Source: Candidatus Pseudoruminococcus merdavium | GTDB lineage: Bacteria; Bacillota; Clostridia; Oscillospirales; Ruminococcaceae | Direction of reading: 5' to 3' | Assembly: GCA_904419745.1 (NCBI GenBank) | Contig: CAJFSS010000005.1 | Span: forward strand, 124,001 to 188,000 | Length of the DNA stretch: 64,000 nucleotides | Shown: positions 1-8,271 of the stretch, in pieces | Position numbering within the stretch: the first letter of the stretch is position 1 | Layout of the letters: each line of letters opens with the position of its first letter | Translations under genes and position numbers: made by a program | The notes under the pieces: generated by a model | Seen by the model: the letters and a program-made list of their open reading frames with translations, nothing else | Databases searched by the model: none | What the model was told of the DNA's origin: nothing

Positions 1-1
1 G

Positions 2-340
2 GTTCATGATTCGGACTTGCTGATGGTACTCAATGAACTGAGGGATGCCGGTGCGGAAGCTATTTCCATCAATGGCGAACGAGTTCTTGCAACTAGTGAG
101 GTCCGCTGTGCAGGGAGTGTAGTCAGCGTTAACAATAACCGTATCAGCGCTCCTTTTGTGATCCGTGCCATTGGTGATCCGGAAAAACTTTCTGCTGGTT
201 TGCAGATGAGAAACGGCGCCATTGACCAGCTTGCAGTCAATGGGATTGTCACAAAGCTGGAACCGAAAACCGAAATTGAGATTGGGGCCTACACCAGCGG
301 ACTTAATTTCCAATATGCATCCCCAAAGGAGGAAGAGTGA
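2..340 (+). CDS. DUF881 family protein, C-terminal part (5' end outside window)
   Basis: The reading frame is open from base 2 and encodes about 112 residues ending in a TGA at 338-340. The opening VHDSDLLMVLNELR and the later INGERV and FVIRAIGDPEKL blocks match the C-terminal half of DUF881 (YlxW/YlxX-type) proteins, usually membrane-anchored coiled-coil proteins encoded next to sbp and ftsZ. The N-terminal anchor lies outside the window. The stop overlaps the next start as TGATG, so it is translationally coupled to sbp. The molecular role is unknown; the neighbourhood suggests a cell-envelope or division function (inference). Confidence 0.88.
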   Translation, partial: VHDSDLLMVLNELRDAGAEAISINGERVLATSEVRCAGSVVSVNNNRISAPFVIRAIGDPEKLSAGLQMRNGAIDQLAVNGIVTKLEPKTEIEIGAYTSGLNFQYASPKEEE

Positions 341-708
341 TGAAATTATCCATTGGAAAACTACTTCCTTTACTTGGAGTTGCCGGAGGAATTGTTCTAG
401 GACTGTATATTCCCTTGCAGATTCCAAAAGAGTATACGGTCATGGTTGCAATTGTTTTGCTTGCGGCATTTGACTCGATTTTGGGGGCGCTAAAAGCCTA
501 CGTGGCACGTGATTTTAAACTCAGCGTCTTTTTGGGCGGCCTGGTGTTTAACATGATTGTGGCAGCTTTTCTTACATATCTTGGAAATATCCTCAATCTT
601 TCCATTTATTTGGGGGTCATTTTCGTTTTTGTCACACGAATGTTTAAAAATTTATCGAGACTTCGCAAAATGTTATTGAATTTTGATAGGAATTCTGATA
701 AATTGTAA
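340..708 (+). CDS. sbp: Small basic membrane protein Sbp (DUF1290)
   Basis: The 122-residue protein is very hydrophobic, with about four membrane segments covering residues 8-115, and a basic C-terminus ([12 protein letters not shown]). This is the size and pattern of the small basic protein family (DUF1290) found upstream of ftsA/ftsZ in Firmicutes. The ATG at 340 overlaps the previous stop and has an AAAGGAGGAAG ribosome site at 324-335; a GTG one codon earlier is possible. Function is unknown in the family. Here ftsZ follows directly, with no ftsA between. Confidence 0.88.
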   Translation: MKLSIGKLLPLLGVAGGIVLGLYIPLQIPKEYTVMVAIVLLAAFDSILGALKAYVARDFKLSVFLGGLVFNMIVAAFLTYLGNILNLSIYLGVIFVFVTRMFKNLSRLRKMLLNFDRNSDKL

Positions 709-733
709 GTATACGCACCTTTGCGTGACATCT

Positions 734-762
734 TTGATTATACGAACTTTTGAGCATATAAT
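734..762 (+). promoter_or_regulatory. Sigma-A promoter for ftsZ
   Basis: TTGATT at 734-739 and a perfect TATAAT at 757-762 are separated by 17 bp. It lies between sbp and ftsZ, so ftsZ can be transcribed independently of the upstream genes. Confidence 0.75.
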
Positions 763-784
763 TTTTTATAGGGGGACAAGTACA

Positions 785-1888
785 ATGCCTATGAATTTTG
801 ACCTTGACAATGATTTTGAAAAAGTGGTTGCGATAAATGTTATCGGTGTCGGCGGTGGCGGCGGTAATGCGGTTGATCGGATGATTGGGTCTGGAATGCG
901 CAGTGTGGATTTTATCGCAGTGAATACAGATCAGCAGGTTTTGCACCGTTCCCAGGCGACTCAAAAAATCCAGATTGGCGAGAAGCTGACCAAGGGCAGG
1001 GGAGCCGGTGGTTCTCCGGAAAAAGGCCAACGGGCGGCAGAAGAAAGCAGGGAAGAAATCGCAGCTGCGTTGAAAGGTTCGCAGATGGTATTTATTACCG
1101 CAGGAATGGGAGGAGGCACCGGGACAGGAGCTGCTCCTGTTATTGCGGAAATCGCCCGTGAAATGGGTATCCTGACTGTAGGAATTGTTACCAAGCCGTT
1201 TATGTTTGAAGGCAGAAAAAGAATGCAGCAGGCAGAAGAAGGTGTAGCTGCTCTTAAAGAGCATGTGGACTCCCTGGTGGTCATCCCAAATGAGCGTCTA
1301 AAGTTGATTAGCGAACAGAGAATCACCCTGGCTAATGCCTTTGATGCGGCAGATAATGTCCTCAAACAGGGCGTTCAGAGTATCTCTGATTTGATTAATG
1401 TCCCCGGTCTTGTCAATCTGGACTTTGCCGATGTTACGACCGTTATGAAGGATGCGGGCTTTGCTCACATGGGCGTTGGCCGTGCACAAGGAAAAGACAA
1501 GGCTGAAGCGGCGGCGGCAGCGGCAATTTCCAGCCCGTTGTTGGAAACTTCTATCAATGGTGCGCACGGCGTTATCATTAATATTACCTCTTCTCCGGAT
1601 ATTGGACTGGATGAGGTGGATATTGCTTCCTCTATGATTACCAAGGCGGCTCATCCGGATGCCACTATTATCTGGGGTGCTGCATTTGATGACAGTTTCC
1701 AGGATGAGATGCAGGTCACAGTAATTGCCACTGGTTTTGATACGGATGACAAGGTTGATGGGAATCATCCAGCCTTTAACCTCCTCAATAAGGAATCGAA
1801 TGATTCCAGAGGCGCCGCAGAAATGGTGTCTGAAGGGGAAAAAGATGACTTTGGCGATATTCTGACTCTCTTTAAAAGTAAACGGTAA
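785..1888 (+). CDS. ftsZ: Cell division GTPase FtsZ
   Basis: A tubulin-like GTPase of 367 residues that polymerises into the cytokinetic Z-ring at midcell. The nucleotide-binding start is seen as [14 protein letters not shown] near residue 18, the tubulin signature GGGTGTG at residues 109-115, and the T7 synergy loop as [13 protein letters not shown]. The C-terminus ends in [10 protein letters not shown], a short conserved tail of the kind that binds FtsA/SepF. The ATG at 785 (MPMNFDLD) was chosen over an upstream in-frame ATG at 683 because it follows a GGGGGAC ribosome site and matches the family start. It has its own promoter and is closed by a terminator at 1906-1935. Confidence 0.98.
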   Translation: MPMNFDLDNDFEKVVAINVIGVGGGGGNAVDRMIGSGMRSVDFIAVNTDQQVLHRSQATQKIQIGEKLTKGRGAGGSPEKGQRAAEESREEIAAALKGSQMVFITAGMGGGTGTGAAPVIAEIAREMGILTVGIVTKPFMFEGRKRMQQAEEGVAALKEHVDSLVVIPNERLKLISEQRITLANAFDAADNVLKQGVQSISDLINVPGLVNLDFADVTTVMKDAGFAHMGVGRAQGKDKAEAAAAAAISSPLLETSINGAHGVIINITSSPDIGLDEVDIASSMITKAAHPDATIIWGAAFDDSFQDEMQVTVIATGFDTDDKVDGNHPAFNLLNKESNDSRGAAEMVSEGEKDDFGDILTLFKSKR

Positions 1889-1905
1889 GCGTACATAAAA
1901 CGTGG

Positions 1906-1935
1906 ACAGGCCGCGGGGATTCTGCGGCCTGTTTT
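1906..1935 (+). terminator. Intrinsic terminator after ftsZ
   Basis: A 9-bp stem (1906-1914 with 1924-1932) is followed by a T-run. Confidence 0.85.
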
Positions 1936-2010
1936 CTCTTGCGGACAGAGCAAGATTTCCAATATAATCATGTGATACGATGTAGCGAGAAGCCCACAAG
2001 GAGGTAAGCA

Positions 2011-2286
2011 ATGAGACAGTGTATGGATGCAGACAATCTGCACAGAAGGATGAAAAAAGTAATGGGACAGCTTTCTGCCATTGATAAAATGATCGATGAG
2101 GACGTCCCCTGTGAAGATATCCTGATTCAGATCAATGCGGCAAAAAGCGCCCTGCATAAAGTGGGACAAGTGGTGTTGGAAGGGCACCTCAACCATTGTG
2201 TCCGTGATGGAATAGAACATGGGGACGCCGATAAGACTATTGCAGAATTTGCAAAGGCAATTGAACATTTTTCCCGGATGTCATAG
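2011..2286 (+). CDS. CsoR/DUF156-family metal-sensing repressor
   Basis: A 91-residue all-helical protein of the CsoR/RcnR/FrmR family, which bind metals (or formaldehyde and persulfides) and release operator DNA. The copper-CsoR ligand set is visible with the correct spacing: C34, H59 and C63 (Cys-x24-His-x3-Cys). The ribosome site AAGGAGG precedes ATG 2011. No copper exporter, copper ATPase or sulfurtransferase is adjacent; the MATE/thiT pair lies convergently beyond a shared terminator, so the target operon is not apparent. Cu(I) sensing is an inference from the ligand set. Confidence 0.88.
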   Translation: MRQCMDADNLHRRMKKVMGQLSAIDKMIDEDVPCEDILIQINAAKSALHKVGQVVLEGHLNHCVRDGIEHGDADKTIAEFAKAIEHFSRMS

Positions 2287-2300
2287 AATATTTTAAGAAT

Positions 2301-2332
2301 AAAGCCTCTGGAAAAATCCAGAGGCTTTTTGT
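2301..2332. terminator. Bidirectional terminator between csoR-like gene and thiT
   Basis: A 12-bp perfect stem (2301-2312 with 2317-2328) has an AAAA loop, with A and T tracts on both sides, so it can serve both converging genes. Confidence 0.85.
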
Positions 2333-2334
2333 GT

Positions 2335-2826
2335 TTACTGGTTTAGGCTGCCGCGAGGAAATTTTTTCATGATCAAAACCACAACGATAACAGTGAGAAT
2401 GATTTCCGGGATCATATAGCTGCCGTTATAAGTAAGGGAGTAAAGCCAGACGGGCATATCTTCCGGTGCGTATTGTCCCCAGAGGAGAATGCCGGAGAGA
2501 AAACTGCATAAATAACGGATAAGCCCCGCAATGGCAGTACCCACACCAATACCCAAAAGGCGGTGTTTCCATCCATGGGAAAATACGCAGCTCAGGCCTA
2601 TCACAGTAAATGCAATCAGGTAATCAAGCAAAATACAGCCGATCGCTGCCCAAATGGTTTTGCAAACCATGACGTTTTTGATTCCCAATAACAGTTGTAT
2701 TACGCCGCTGCATAGGGTAATGGAACCACCCATTGGCATTTCAAATATGGGTATAAAACTCAGTACCATGGCAAGCGCCACCATTAAACCACATTCTACC
2801 AAGGTTCTTGTTTTCGTTTGTTTCAT
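2335..2826 (-). CDS. thiT: ECF thiamine transporter S component ThiT, apparently internally deleted
   Basis: This 163-residue membrane protein belongs to the ThiT (YuaJ) substrate-binding S components, which import thiamine with the shared ECF ATPase/T module. Family features seen are the MPMGGSITLCS loop, QLLLG, and ILLDYLIAFTVIGL. In the family about 20-25 residues of a membrane helix and loop normally separate the TLCS loop from the QLLLG block; here they are adjacent (ITLCSGVIQLLLG), and the protein is shorter than the usual 180-200. It follows the MATE gene by 60 bp, probably in one operon. No TPP riboswitch was recognised upstream. Thiamine-binding ability is doubtful. Confidence 0.8.
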   Translation of the reverse strand: MKQTKTRTLVECGLMVALAMVLSFIPIFEMPMGGSITLCSGVIQLLLGIKNVMVCKTIWAAIGCILLDYLIAFTVIGLSCVFSHGWKHRLLGIGVGTAIAGLIRYLCSFLSGILLWGQYAPEDMPVWLYSLTYNGSYMIPEIILTVIVVVLIMKKFPRGSLNQ

Positions 2827-2886
2827 GTTTTGTTCCCCTTCCTTTTAGTTGAAAAATCTAAAGAATTCCGGTTTGATCTGCTAAAA

Positions 2887-4275
2887 TCAATGCCCAAATC
2901 GGCCACGTTTCCATGCCCCACTGAAAAAACGATAAGCCATCAGGATACAGCGGACAATCACATCCGCTACCATACACATCCATACTGCAGTCAAGCCAAG
3001 GCCAAAAATTTTCACACAGATAAATGTGGAAACAACCCGTACCCCCCACATTGTACTCAGCGAAATCAGGAATGGAGCTTTGGTATCCCCCACTCCATTG
3101 AATACCCCTTCTGTGATGATGGAGACTGCAAAAAATGGCTCCGAAACCGATACAATTCGCAGGACGGAAGCCCCTAATGCGATGACCTGTTCATCTGTAG
3201 TAAACAGCTTCATCATTACTTCTGGGAATACAAACAGAATGCATGCTGTGATCGTCATAATACCAACAGCAAACAGGGTGATCGTCAGGGAAATACTATC
3301 GAGTTTTTTCTCATCCTTTTCTCCCAAAGTCTGTCCGGCAAGCATATTGGCAGCTGTCTGAAACCCATATCCTGGGATATAAAACGCCTGTTCCGCGGTA
3401 ATGGCGATAGAATGGGCGGCCAGAGGGATTGTACCGAGCCCTGCCACCATTGAGGTGAATACCATCTGCCCAAGACAAGTGGTCATACGTTCCAGTGCAT
3501 TTGGAATGCTAACTGTGATGCACTGGCGCATAATCCCCCAATCCAAACGAAATTTCATTCCGCGCGGGGAAACCCCTTTTTTACCAAAATAAAACACAAT
3601 GAACATCAGGATTCCGCCTACGACATAGGAAATCGCCGTTGCAATGGCAGCGCCGGCAATCCCCAGACCGGCGCCGGGCATGGTCAAGGATATCCCAAAT
3701 ATGGAATAGGTGTTTGTAGAATAAATCAAGAAAAAGTTCAGAACCACATTGATCAAATTCATCAAAGCGTTTATCAGCATAGGCGTGCGAGTGTCCCCGG
3801 AAGCACGGATGACAGAACCAAAAATGATAATGGAAGCACGAAAAATCATCGGAGTACAGATGATAAAGAAATACAAAGATGCATCTGCTCGGATTTCCGG
3901 ATCTGCATCCATCCAGACGGGGAGTACGCCGCTGATAGAAAGTGCAATAACCCCTACAATGATTCCAAGGATCACGGTTAAAATCATGGCCTGCATCGAT
4001 CCAACCCGTGCTTGTTCCATCTCCTTTGCTCCAACGCTACGTGCAACATAAGCTAGTACGCCGACAGCGGCGGCGAAGAATATCCCGTTTAACAGCCACA
4101 TTGCCGTTGTCGTTACACCAACCGCAGCAGACGCCTGGGCACTGATTCTGCCTACCATTGCGGAGTCCGCCATCTGCACAATGGTCTGTAATACCTGTTC
4201 CAGAATAGCGGGCCAGGATAGGTGTAAAATCAGTTTGAGCAGTTTTTTATCGTGGATGATATGTCCGATCGCCAC
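2887..4275 (-). CDS. MATE-family multidrug/organic cation efflux transporter
   Basis: A 462-residue polytopic membrane protein with about 12 helices. It is typical of NorM/DinF-like MATE exporters, which use sodium or proton gradients to expel cationic drugs or metabolites. The family start is clear (LSWPAILEQVLQTIVQMADSAMVGRIS, read in pieces) and the second half repeats the fold near residue 240. The start is a GTG at 4275 with a strong AGGAGGA ribosome site at 4282-4289. thiT follows 60 bp downstream, so the two are probably cotranscribed. The substrate cannot be told from sequence. Confidence 0.92.
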   Translation of the reverse strand: MAIGHIIHDKKLLKLILHLSWPAILEQVLQTIVQMADSAMVGRISAQASAAVGVTTTAMWLLNGIFFAAAVGVLAYVARSVGAKEMEQARVGSMQAMILTVILGIIVGVIALSISGVLPVWMDADPEIRADASLYFFIICTPMIFRASIIIFGSVIRASGDTRTPMLINALMNLINVVLNFFLIYSTNTYSIFGISLTMPGAGLGIAGAAIATAISYVVGGILMFIVFYFGKKGVSPRGMKFRLDWGIMRQCITVSIPNALERMTTCLGQMVFTSMVAGLGTIPLAAHSIAITAEQAFYIPGYGFQTAANMLAGQTLGEKDEKKLDSISLTITLFAVGIMTITACILFVFPEVMMKLFTTDEQVIALGASVLRIVSVSEPFFAVSIITEGVFNGVGDTKAPFLISLSTMWGVRVVSTFICVKIFGLGLTAVWMCMVADVIVRCILMAYRFFSGAWKRGRFGH

Positions 4276-4832
4276 TGGATTTTCCTCCTCTTTTTCCTTT
4301 CAGTCCCTCTGAAAAAGTATATTTATTTGCTGATGAAAAATGTTATCGCCTAGTTTTATTCGAAAAACTGAAAATGAAATGATCGCCGTCGATTCTTGCC
4401 GAAAGACAACAGCCCCATTATAGCACAGCGGAGAATAGATTGACAGGGGAAAATTCAAGTCTGTAGGGAAAAAGTGGACACAGTCTGATCAAGAATAGTA
4501 TCATTGTCTATTCGCTATGAAAGGGGATAGTCGTTCTGAAAATAAAATTTTCCTAAGTGGAAACCATTCACCAACAGAACTGGGAGGATCAAAACTGTAC
4601 GGGGAGAATTTCTTTTCCAGTCCAAAGTGCGATATGGAATACGGGAAGATATTACATACCAATCATTCAAAAAACCTCAAAAATTCTTTTTCTCATTTTC
4701 TCTAGGGCCTGTCGCTTTTTTACATGATTTTAAAAATAGGTGTTTTTCTTAATGCATTCAGTCTACTGTCAGAAATTTTTCCATATATATAAGGTATCTG
4801 ATCAGCGGAATTTATGCAGAGGGGGAAATGCT
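4276..4832. other. 557-bp intergenic region between divergent MATE and DUF4830 genes
   Basis: It holds the MATE promoter (4417-4425) and a leader of about 140 nt on the minus strand, with no riboswitch class recognised. An open frame at 4517-4705 has no ribosome site and no recognisable motif and was not called. The first 90 bases upstream of the DUF4830 gene are AT-rich, but no convincing promoter was picked out. Confidence 0.5.
4417..4425 (-). promoter_or_regulatory. Extended -10 promoter for the MATE-thiT operon
   Basis: On the minus strand the sequence reads TGC-TATAAT, an extended -10 element. No good -35 hexamer is present, which fits extended -10 promoters. Confidence 0.5.
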
Positions 4833-5333
4833 ATGTTTACTATATCCTTTCGTTTAAAACGGAGGACTGTCATAACGGCGATCGTGTCTGTTCTGGCAGT
4901 GGGGATTTTAGGGTGCTTAATTTTATGCTTGGGAAAAGGGGAAGCAGACGCTGCCGCAGAACCCCAGACACTGTACAGTGCCAGGACAGATGAAGAGCGG
5001 ATTGAGTTTTTAAATTCCTTTGGTTGGGAAGTGCAACCCCAACCGGCAGAAGTCATGGAACTCACAATCCCGGAGACCTTTGATGGCGTTTACAAAGAGT
5101 ATAACGAGATACAGCAACGCCAGGGAATGGATCTTTCAAAATATAAGGGGAAACGGGTTAAACGCTGGACCTATGAGATTACCAATTATCCGGACGAACC
5201 ACAGGTAGTAGCCAATTTACTCGTCTATGAAGATAAGATTATTGGTGGGGATGTCAGTACCGTCCGTTTGGACGGGTTTATGCATGGCTTTGCTGCTGAT
5301 TCTCAACGCTTGAGTACGATACAAAAGGCATAG
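4833..5333 (+). CDS. DUF4830 domain protein, membrane-anchored or secreted
   Basis: A 166-residue protein with a basic N-terminus, one hydrophobic segment at about residues 13-32 and then an exported domain of about 110 residues. Block EERIEFLNSFGWEV and the later NYPDEPQVVANLLVYEDKIIGGD stretch (read in pieces) are characteristic of DUF4830, a clostridial family of unknown function. The ATG at 4833 follows GCAGAGGGGG; the frame is open upstream but without a ribosome site. It stands alone and is closed by a strong terminator. Confidence 0.8.
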   Translation: MFTISFRLKRRTVITAIVSVLAVGILGCLILCLGKGEADAAAEPQTLYSARTDEERIEFLNSFGWEVQPQPAEVMELTIPETFDGVYKEYNEIQQRQGMDLSKYKGKRVKRWTYEITNYPDEPQVVANLLVYEDKIIGGDVSTVRLDGFMHGFAADSQRLSTIQKA

Positions 5334-5353
5334 GATTGGTTTGGCATCAGCTC

Positions 5354-5400
5354 AAAAATATGGTATCATGGATACGAATCAGCCATGATACCATATTTTT
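5354..5400 (+). terminator. Strong terminator after DUF4830 gene
   Basis: An 18-bp perfect inverted repeat (5354-5371 with 5383-5400), flanked by A and T tracts, separates the DUF4830 gene from the pseudouridine synthase. Confidence 0.85.
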
Positions 5401-5425
5401 ATATAAATGCAGGAGCGTGCCGGTT

Positions 5426-6145
5426 ATGCTGCAAAGAATTGATAAAATCCTTTCCTCTCAGGGGATATGTACTAGAAAGCAGGCAAAACAACTGTGTAAA
5501 GCGGGGCAAGTGATAGTGGACGGCATAGCGGTGGTAAAACCAGAACAGAAGGTAGATCCGGAACATTCCAATCTGGTTGTTTCCGGCAAGCCGGTTTTGT
5601 TTCGCCGTCATCTGTATTTGATGATGAACAAACCACAGGGCGTTGTCAGCGCAAGCCGGGACCCCAATACCCCGACAGTGGTGGATTTGGTACCGGAACA
5701 CCTGAAACGGCAGGGCCTGTTTCCAGCGGGAAGACTGGATAAGGATACTACGGGGTTTGTCTTGCTAACTGATGACGGGGAATTTGCTCATAAAATTCTG
5801 TCGCCGAAAAACCATGTCCCCAAAACTTATCTGGCCAGTGTAAGCGGAAAAGTTGATGAAAGAGTGGTACAGGCTTTTCAGCAGGGGATAGTTTTGGCAG
5901 ATGGTTCCCGGTGTAAAAGCGCCAGCCTTAGAATCATTGGTCAGCAGGGAAATCACATTTTAACAGAAGTGATTCTCCACGAGGGGATGTACCATCAGAT
6001 TAAACGGATGTTTGCTGCCTGTGGATGCCATGTTGAGACATTGCACCGTTTGAAGATAGGCGGGCTTACGTTGGATGAAAATTTGGCGCCAGGAGAGTGT
6101 AGAGAAATTTTATACAAAGAGTTAAAAGAAAATTTGACACATTAG
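5426..6145 (+). CDS. RsuA-family 16S rRNA pseudouridine synthase
   Basis: A 239-residue RNA-modifying enzyme converting uridine to pseudouridine, probably in 16S rRNA. An S4 RNA-binding domain is seen at residues 1-60 (RIDKILSSQGICTRKQAK), then the catalytic domain with the motif PAGRLDKDTTGFVLLT; the Asp of GRLD is the nucleophile. The C-terminal motif EGMYHQIKRMF is also family-typical. ATG 5426 follows AGGAG at 5411 and gives the standard S4 start; the frame extends upstream into the preceding terminator, so an earlier start is unlikely. Confidence 0.93.
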   Translation: MLQRIDKILSSQGICTRKQAKQLCKAGQVIVDGIAVVKPEQKVDPEHSNLVVSGKPVLFRRHLYLMMNKPQGVVSASRDPNTPTVVDLVPEHLKRQGLFPAGRLDKDTTGFVLLTDDGEFAHKILSPKNHVPKTYLASVSGKVDERVVQAFQQGIVLADGSRCKSASLRIIGQQGNHILTEVILHEGMYHQIKRMFAACGCHVETLHRLKIGGLTLDENLAPGECREILYKELKENLTH

Positions 6146-6233
6146 GCCTTGAAAACGAGGTTCTATTTCATTTAAAAAAAGTTCATTAGTAAATTTATCT
6201 AAACCCCAAAATTAAAGTTCGGCAAATCGTGTA

Positions 6234-6262
6234 TTGTATTAAAATAAGCGATTTGTTATAGT
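6234..6262 (+). promoter_or_regulatory. Sigma-A promoter for the MsmX-type ATPase gene
   Basis: TTGTAT at 6234-6239 and TATAGT at 6257-6262 are separated by 17 bp and lie 60 bp upstream of the start codon. Confidence 0.6.
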
Positions 6263-6321
6263 ATTAATAGTACTTCGGAAGATAAAATTCTTCTAAATAT
6301 GATATCAGGAGGTCCATTATT

Positions 6322-7434
6322 ATGGCAGGTTTATCCCTTCGCAATGTGTATAAAAAGTACAATGGCGGAGTCGTCGCAGTTTCTGATTTCACTCTTGAGA
6401 TTCAGGACAAAGAGTTTATCGTTCTTGTCGGCCCTTCCGGCTGCGGTAAATCCACAACCCTTCGTATGATCGCAGGACTGGAGGAAATTACCGAAGGTGA
6501 AATCTGGATCGGCGACAGAATGGTTAACGACGTCGCACCGAAAGACAGAGATATCGCAATGGTTTTCCAGAACTACGCTCTGTATCCGCACATGACCGTT
6601 TACGATAACATGGCATTCGGTCTGAAGATTCGTAAGGTTCCAAAAGATGAAATCAAGGCTAGAGTTGAAGAGGCTGCAAGAATCCTCGACATCTCCCACC
6701 TTCTCGATCGTAAACCAAAGGCTCTCTCTGGTGGACAGAGACAGCGTGTTGCCGTTGGCCGTGCAATCGTTCGTGACCCGCAGGTCTTCCTCTTCGATGA
6801 GCCGCTGTCCAACTTGGATGCTAAACTCCGTGCTCAGATGAGAACTGAGATTTCCAAGATTCACCTCCGTCTCGGAACAACCTTCATCTACGTTACCCAT
6901 GACCAGACCGAGGCTATGACCATGGCTGACAGAATCGTTGTTATGAAAGACGGTTTTGTACAGCAGATCGATACTCCGCAATCCCTGTATGAGAACCCGT
7001 GCAACATGTTCGTTGCAGGATTTATTGGTTCTCCGCAAATGAACTTTGTGGATGTTACCATTCAGGAAAAGAACGGTAAAATCTGCGCTGTCTTTGGTGA
7101 TTTCGAAGTTGAGTTGCCGGAGACAAAGGTTAAGAACAGCAACGTTAGAGATTACATTGGTAAAGAAGTTGTCATGGGTGTCCGTCCGGAAGCAATCCAT
7201 GACGAAGAGATGTATCTCTCCGCTTCTTCTACTGGCTTTATCGATGTTACTGTCGACGTCACCGAGCTTATGGGTGCTGAGACTTACCTCTATGTTGATT
7301 GCCAGGGTGCAAACCTGACCGCAAGAGTTTCTCCGCGTACAACTGCTCGTGCAGGCGATAAGATTAAGATGGTGATTGAGGCAAACAAAATTCATCTCTT
7401 TGATAAAGAGACTGAGACCACAATCTGCAACTAA
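6322..7434 (+). CDS. msmX: Carbohydrate ABC transporter ATPase, MsmX/UgpC type
   Basis: A 370-residue cytoplasmic ATPase that powers CUT1-family sugar importers. Visible parts are Walker A GPSGCGKST near residue 37, Q-loop FQNYALYPHMTV, signature LSGGQRQRVAVGRA, Walker B VFLFDEPLSNLDAKLR, switch THDQTEAM, and a C-terminal OB-like regulatory domain from about residue 235. The gene is alone, with its own promoter and terminator and no permease or binding protein nearby. This is the usual arrangement of the multitask MsmX ATPase, which serves several sugar transporters (known for Bacillus and streptococci; inferred here). Confidence 0.93.
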   Translation: MAGLSLRNVYKKYNGGVVAVSDFTLEIQDKEFIVLVGPSGCGKSTTLRMIAGLEEITEGEIWIGDRMVNDVAPKDRDIAMVFQNYALYPHMTVYDNMAFGLKIRKVPKDEIKARVEEAARILDISHLLDRKPKALSGGQRQRVAVGRAIVRDPQVFLFDEPLSNLDAKLRAQMRTEISKIHLRLGTTFIYVTHDQTEAMTMADRIVVMKDGFVQQIDTPQSLYENPCNMFVAGFIGSPQMNFVDVTIQEKNGKICAVFGDFEVELPETKVKNSNVRDYIGKEVVMGVRPEAIHDEEMYLSASSTGFIDVTVDVTELMGAETYLYVDCQGANLTARVSPRTTARAGDKIKMVIEANKIHLFDKETETTICN

Positions 7435-7450
7435 TCTAAGTACTTATATA

Positions 7451-7482
7451 AAAACGGGATACCATCCGGTATCCCGTTTTTT
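7451..7482 (+). terminator. Terminator after msmX
   Basis: A 13-bp stem (7451-7463 with 7468-7480) with an ATCC loop and a T-run. Confidence 0.88.
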
Positions 7483-7484
7483 GT

Positions 7485-8217
7485 ATTGTGAAGCCTTATC
7501 ATCTTGCTTGTACATAGTTTGCTTGGAAACGGCGCTTCCTTTGGCTGTTATAAAAAGAGACGTTGCTCGTTGGCAAAGGGGTATAAAGAAGTATTACAAA
7601 ATAGTGACCTATACCAAACGAACGGGAAACAAGAAAACTCTATGTGAATGGGTAAACCATTTGCATAGAGTTTTCTTGCGCTTATGTCAAATTTTTCAGC
7701 GACTATAGGATGCATGGCCATCATCAAAGGTGGCGATCTTGGGGCTATCCTTCAATAAGTTTTTTGCCGAGTGAAATCCGGTCAAATTGCAAACCTGTAC
7801 ATATTTGTATTACTTGCTAATCTGTAAGAACATATTTCGATTAATATTTTCCAAATGTTTTACAAGCACTATAAAAACAATGAGGCTATACAATATAGAC
7901 ATTATCACACAGATGGAGAGAACAACGTATGGTTACAAGAACTGCTCAGAATCGCAAACAGATAGTCCCATTGGAAAAAGATAAAACCCGAGAATTCACC
8001 GGAAGACACTGAACCAATAGCAGAAAAGGCAGTATTTGCAAATGCGTCTGCTGTCTTTTCTGCTATCTATCTTACTTAATCAAAGCAGCATTAACAATTC
8101 TCAAACAATTTTGAAACTATGCAAAAACAAAAACACTCTATCCTATATACATTACATTAAAAGCTTTATGACAGAAGGACAATGGACTGGCTATAAGAGT
8201 ATTAAGGAGGTGCGGCG
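7485..8217. other. Gene-poor region with fragments, possible mobile-element remnant
   Basis: No normal gene is visible in about 730 bp. It contains a long hairpin at 7630-7678 and, on the minus strand near 7690-7790, an open stretch ending in IATFDDGHASYSR before a stop, which looks like the tail of a lost coding sequence. A 27-codon ORF with a weak ribosome site lies at 7929-8012 (MVTRTAQNRKQ...), and an imperfect hairpin follows at 8017-8066. The region marks the left edge of the accessory block. No integrase or attachment repeat was identified. Confidence 0.45.
7630..7678. repeat. Long inverted repeat (hairpin)
   Basis: A 15-bp perfect stem (7630-7644 with 7664-7678) continues with a further 5-bp pairing around a small loop. 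No clean T-run follows, so it may be part of a decayed element rather than a terminator. Confidence 0.6.
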
Positions 8218-8244
8218 ATGGAGCAGCTTAAAAAAGCTTTATAG
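8218..8244 (+). other. Interrupted N-terminus of the membrane protein gene (in-frame TAG at codon 9)
   Basis: ATG 8218 has a strong AAGGAGGTG ribosome site and reads MEQLKKAL before a TAG at 8242-8244. The frame continues without shift through KILFPGKAIM into the downstream ORF. The MEQLKKAL and LFPG stretches match the usual N-terminus of this clostridial membrane protein family, so this looks like a nonsense mutation in the true start region. Confidence 0.75.
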
Positions 8245-8271
8245 AAAATCCTTTTTCCTGGTAAGGCCATC

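Noticed and set aside
683..784. N-terminal extension of FtsZ from an upstream ATG
   Set aside because: It covers the ftsZ promoter and overlaps sbp; ATG 785 has the ribosome site and the family start.
4276..4416. TPP riboswitch in front of the MATE-thiT operon
   Set aside because: The CTGAGA and ACCTGATCTGG-type core motifs were not found on the minus strand.
4517..4705. 62-codon ORF in the MATE/DUF4830 gap
   Set aside because: No ribosome site, no motif and unusual composition; probably chance.
6331..7395. 354-codon open frame antisense to msmX
   Set aside because: It is a shadow of the strongly biased codon use of msmX; no start signal and no family resemblance.
7787..7984. 65-codon ORF in the gene-poor region
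   Set aside because: No ribosome site and low-complexity AT-rich composition.
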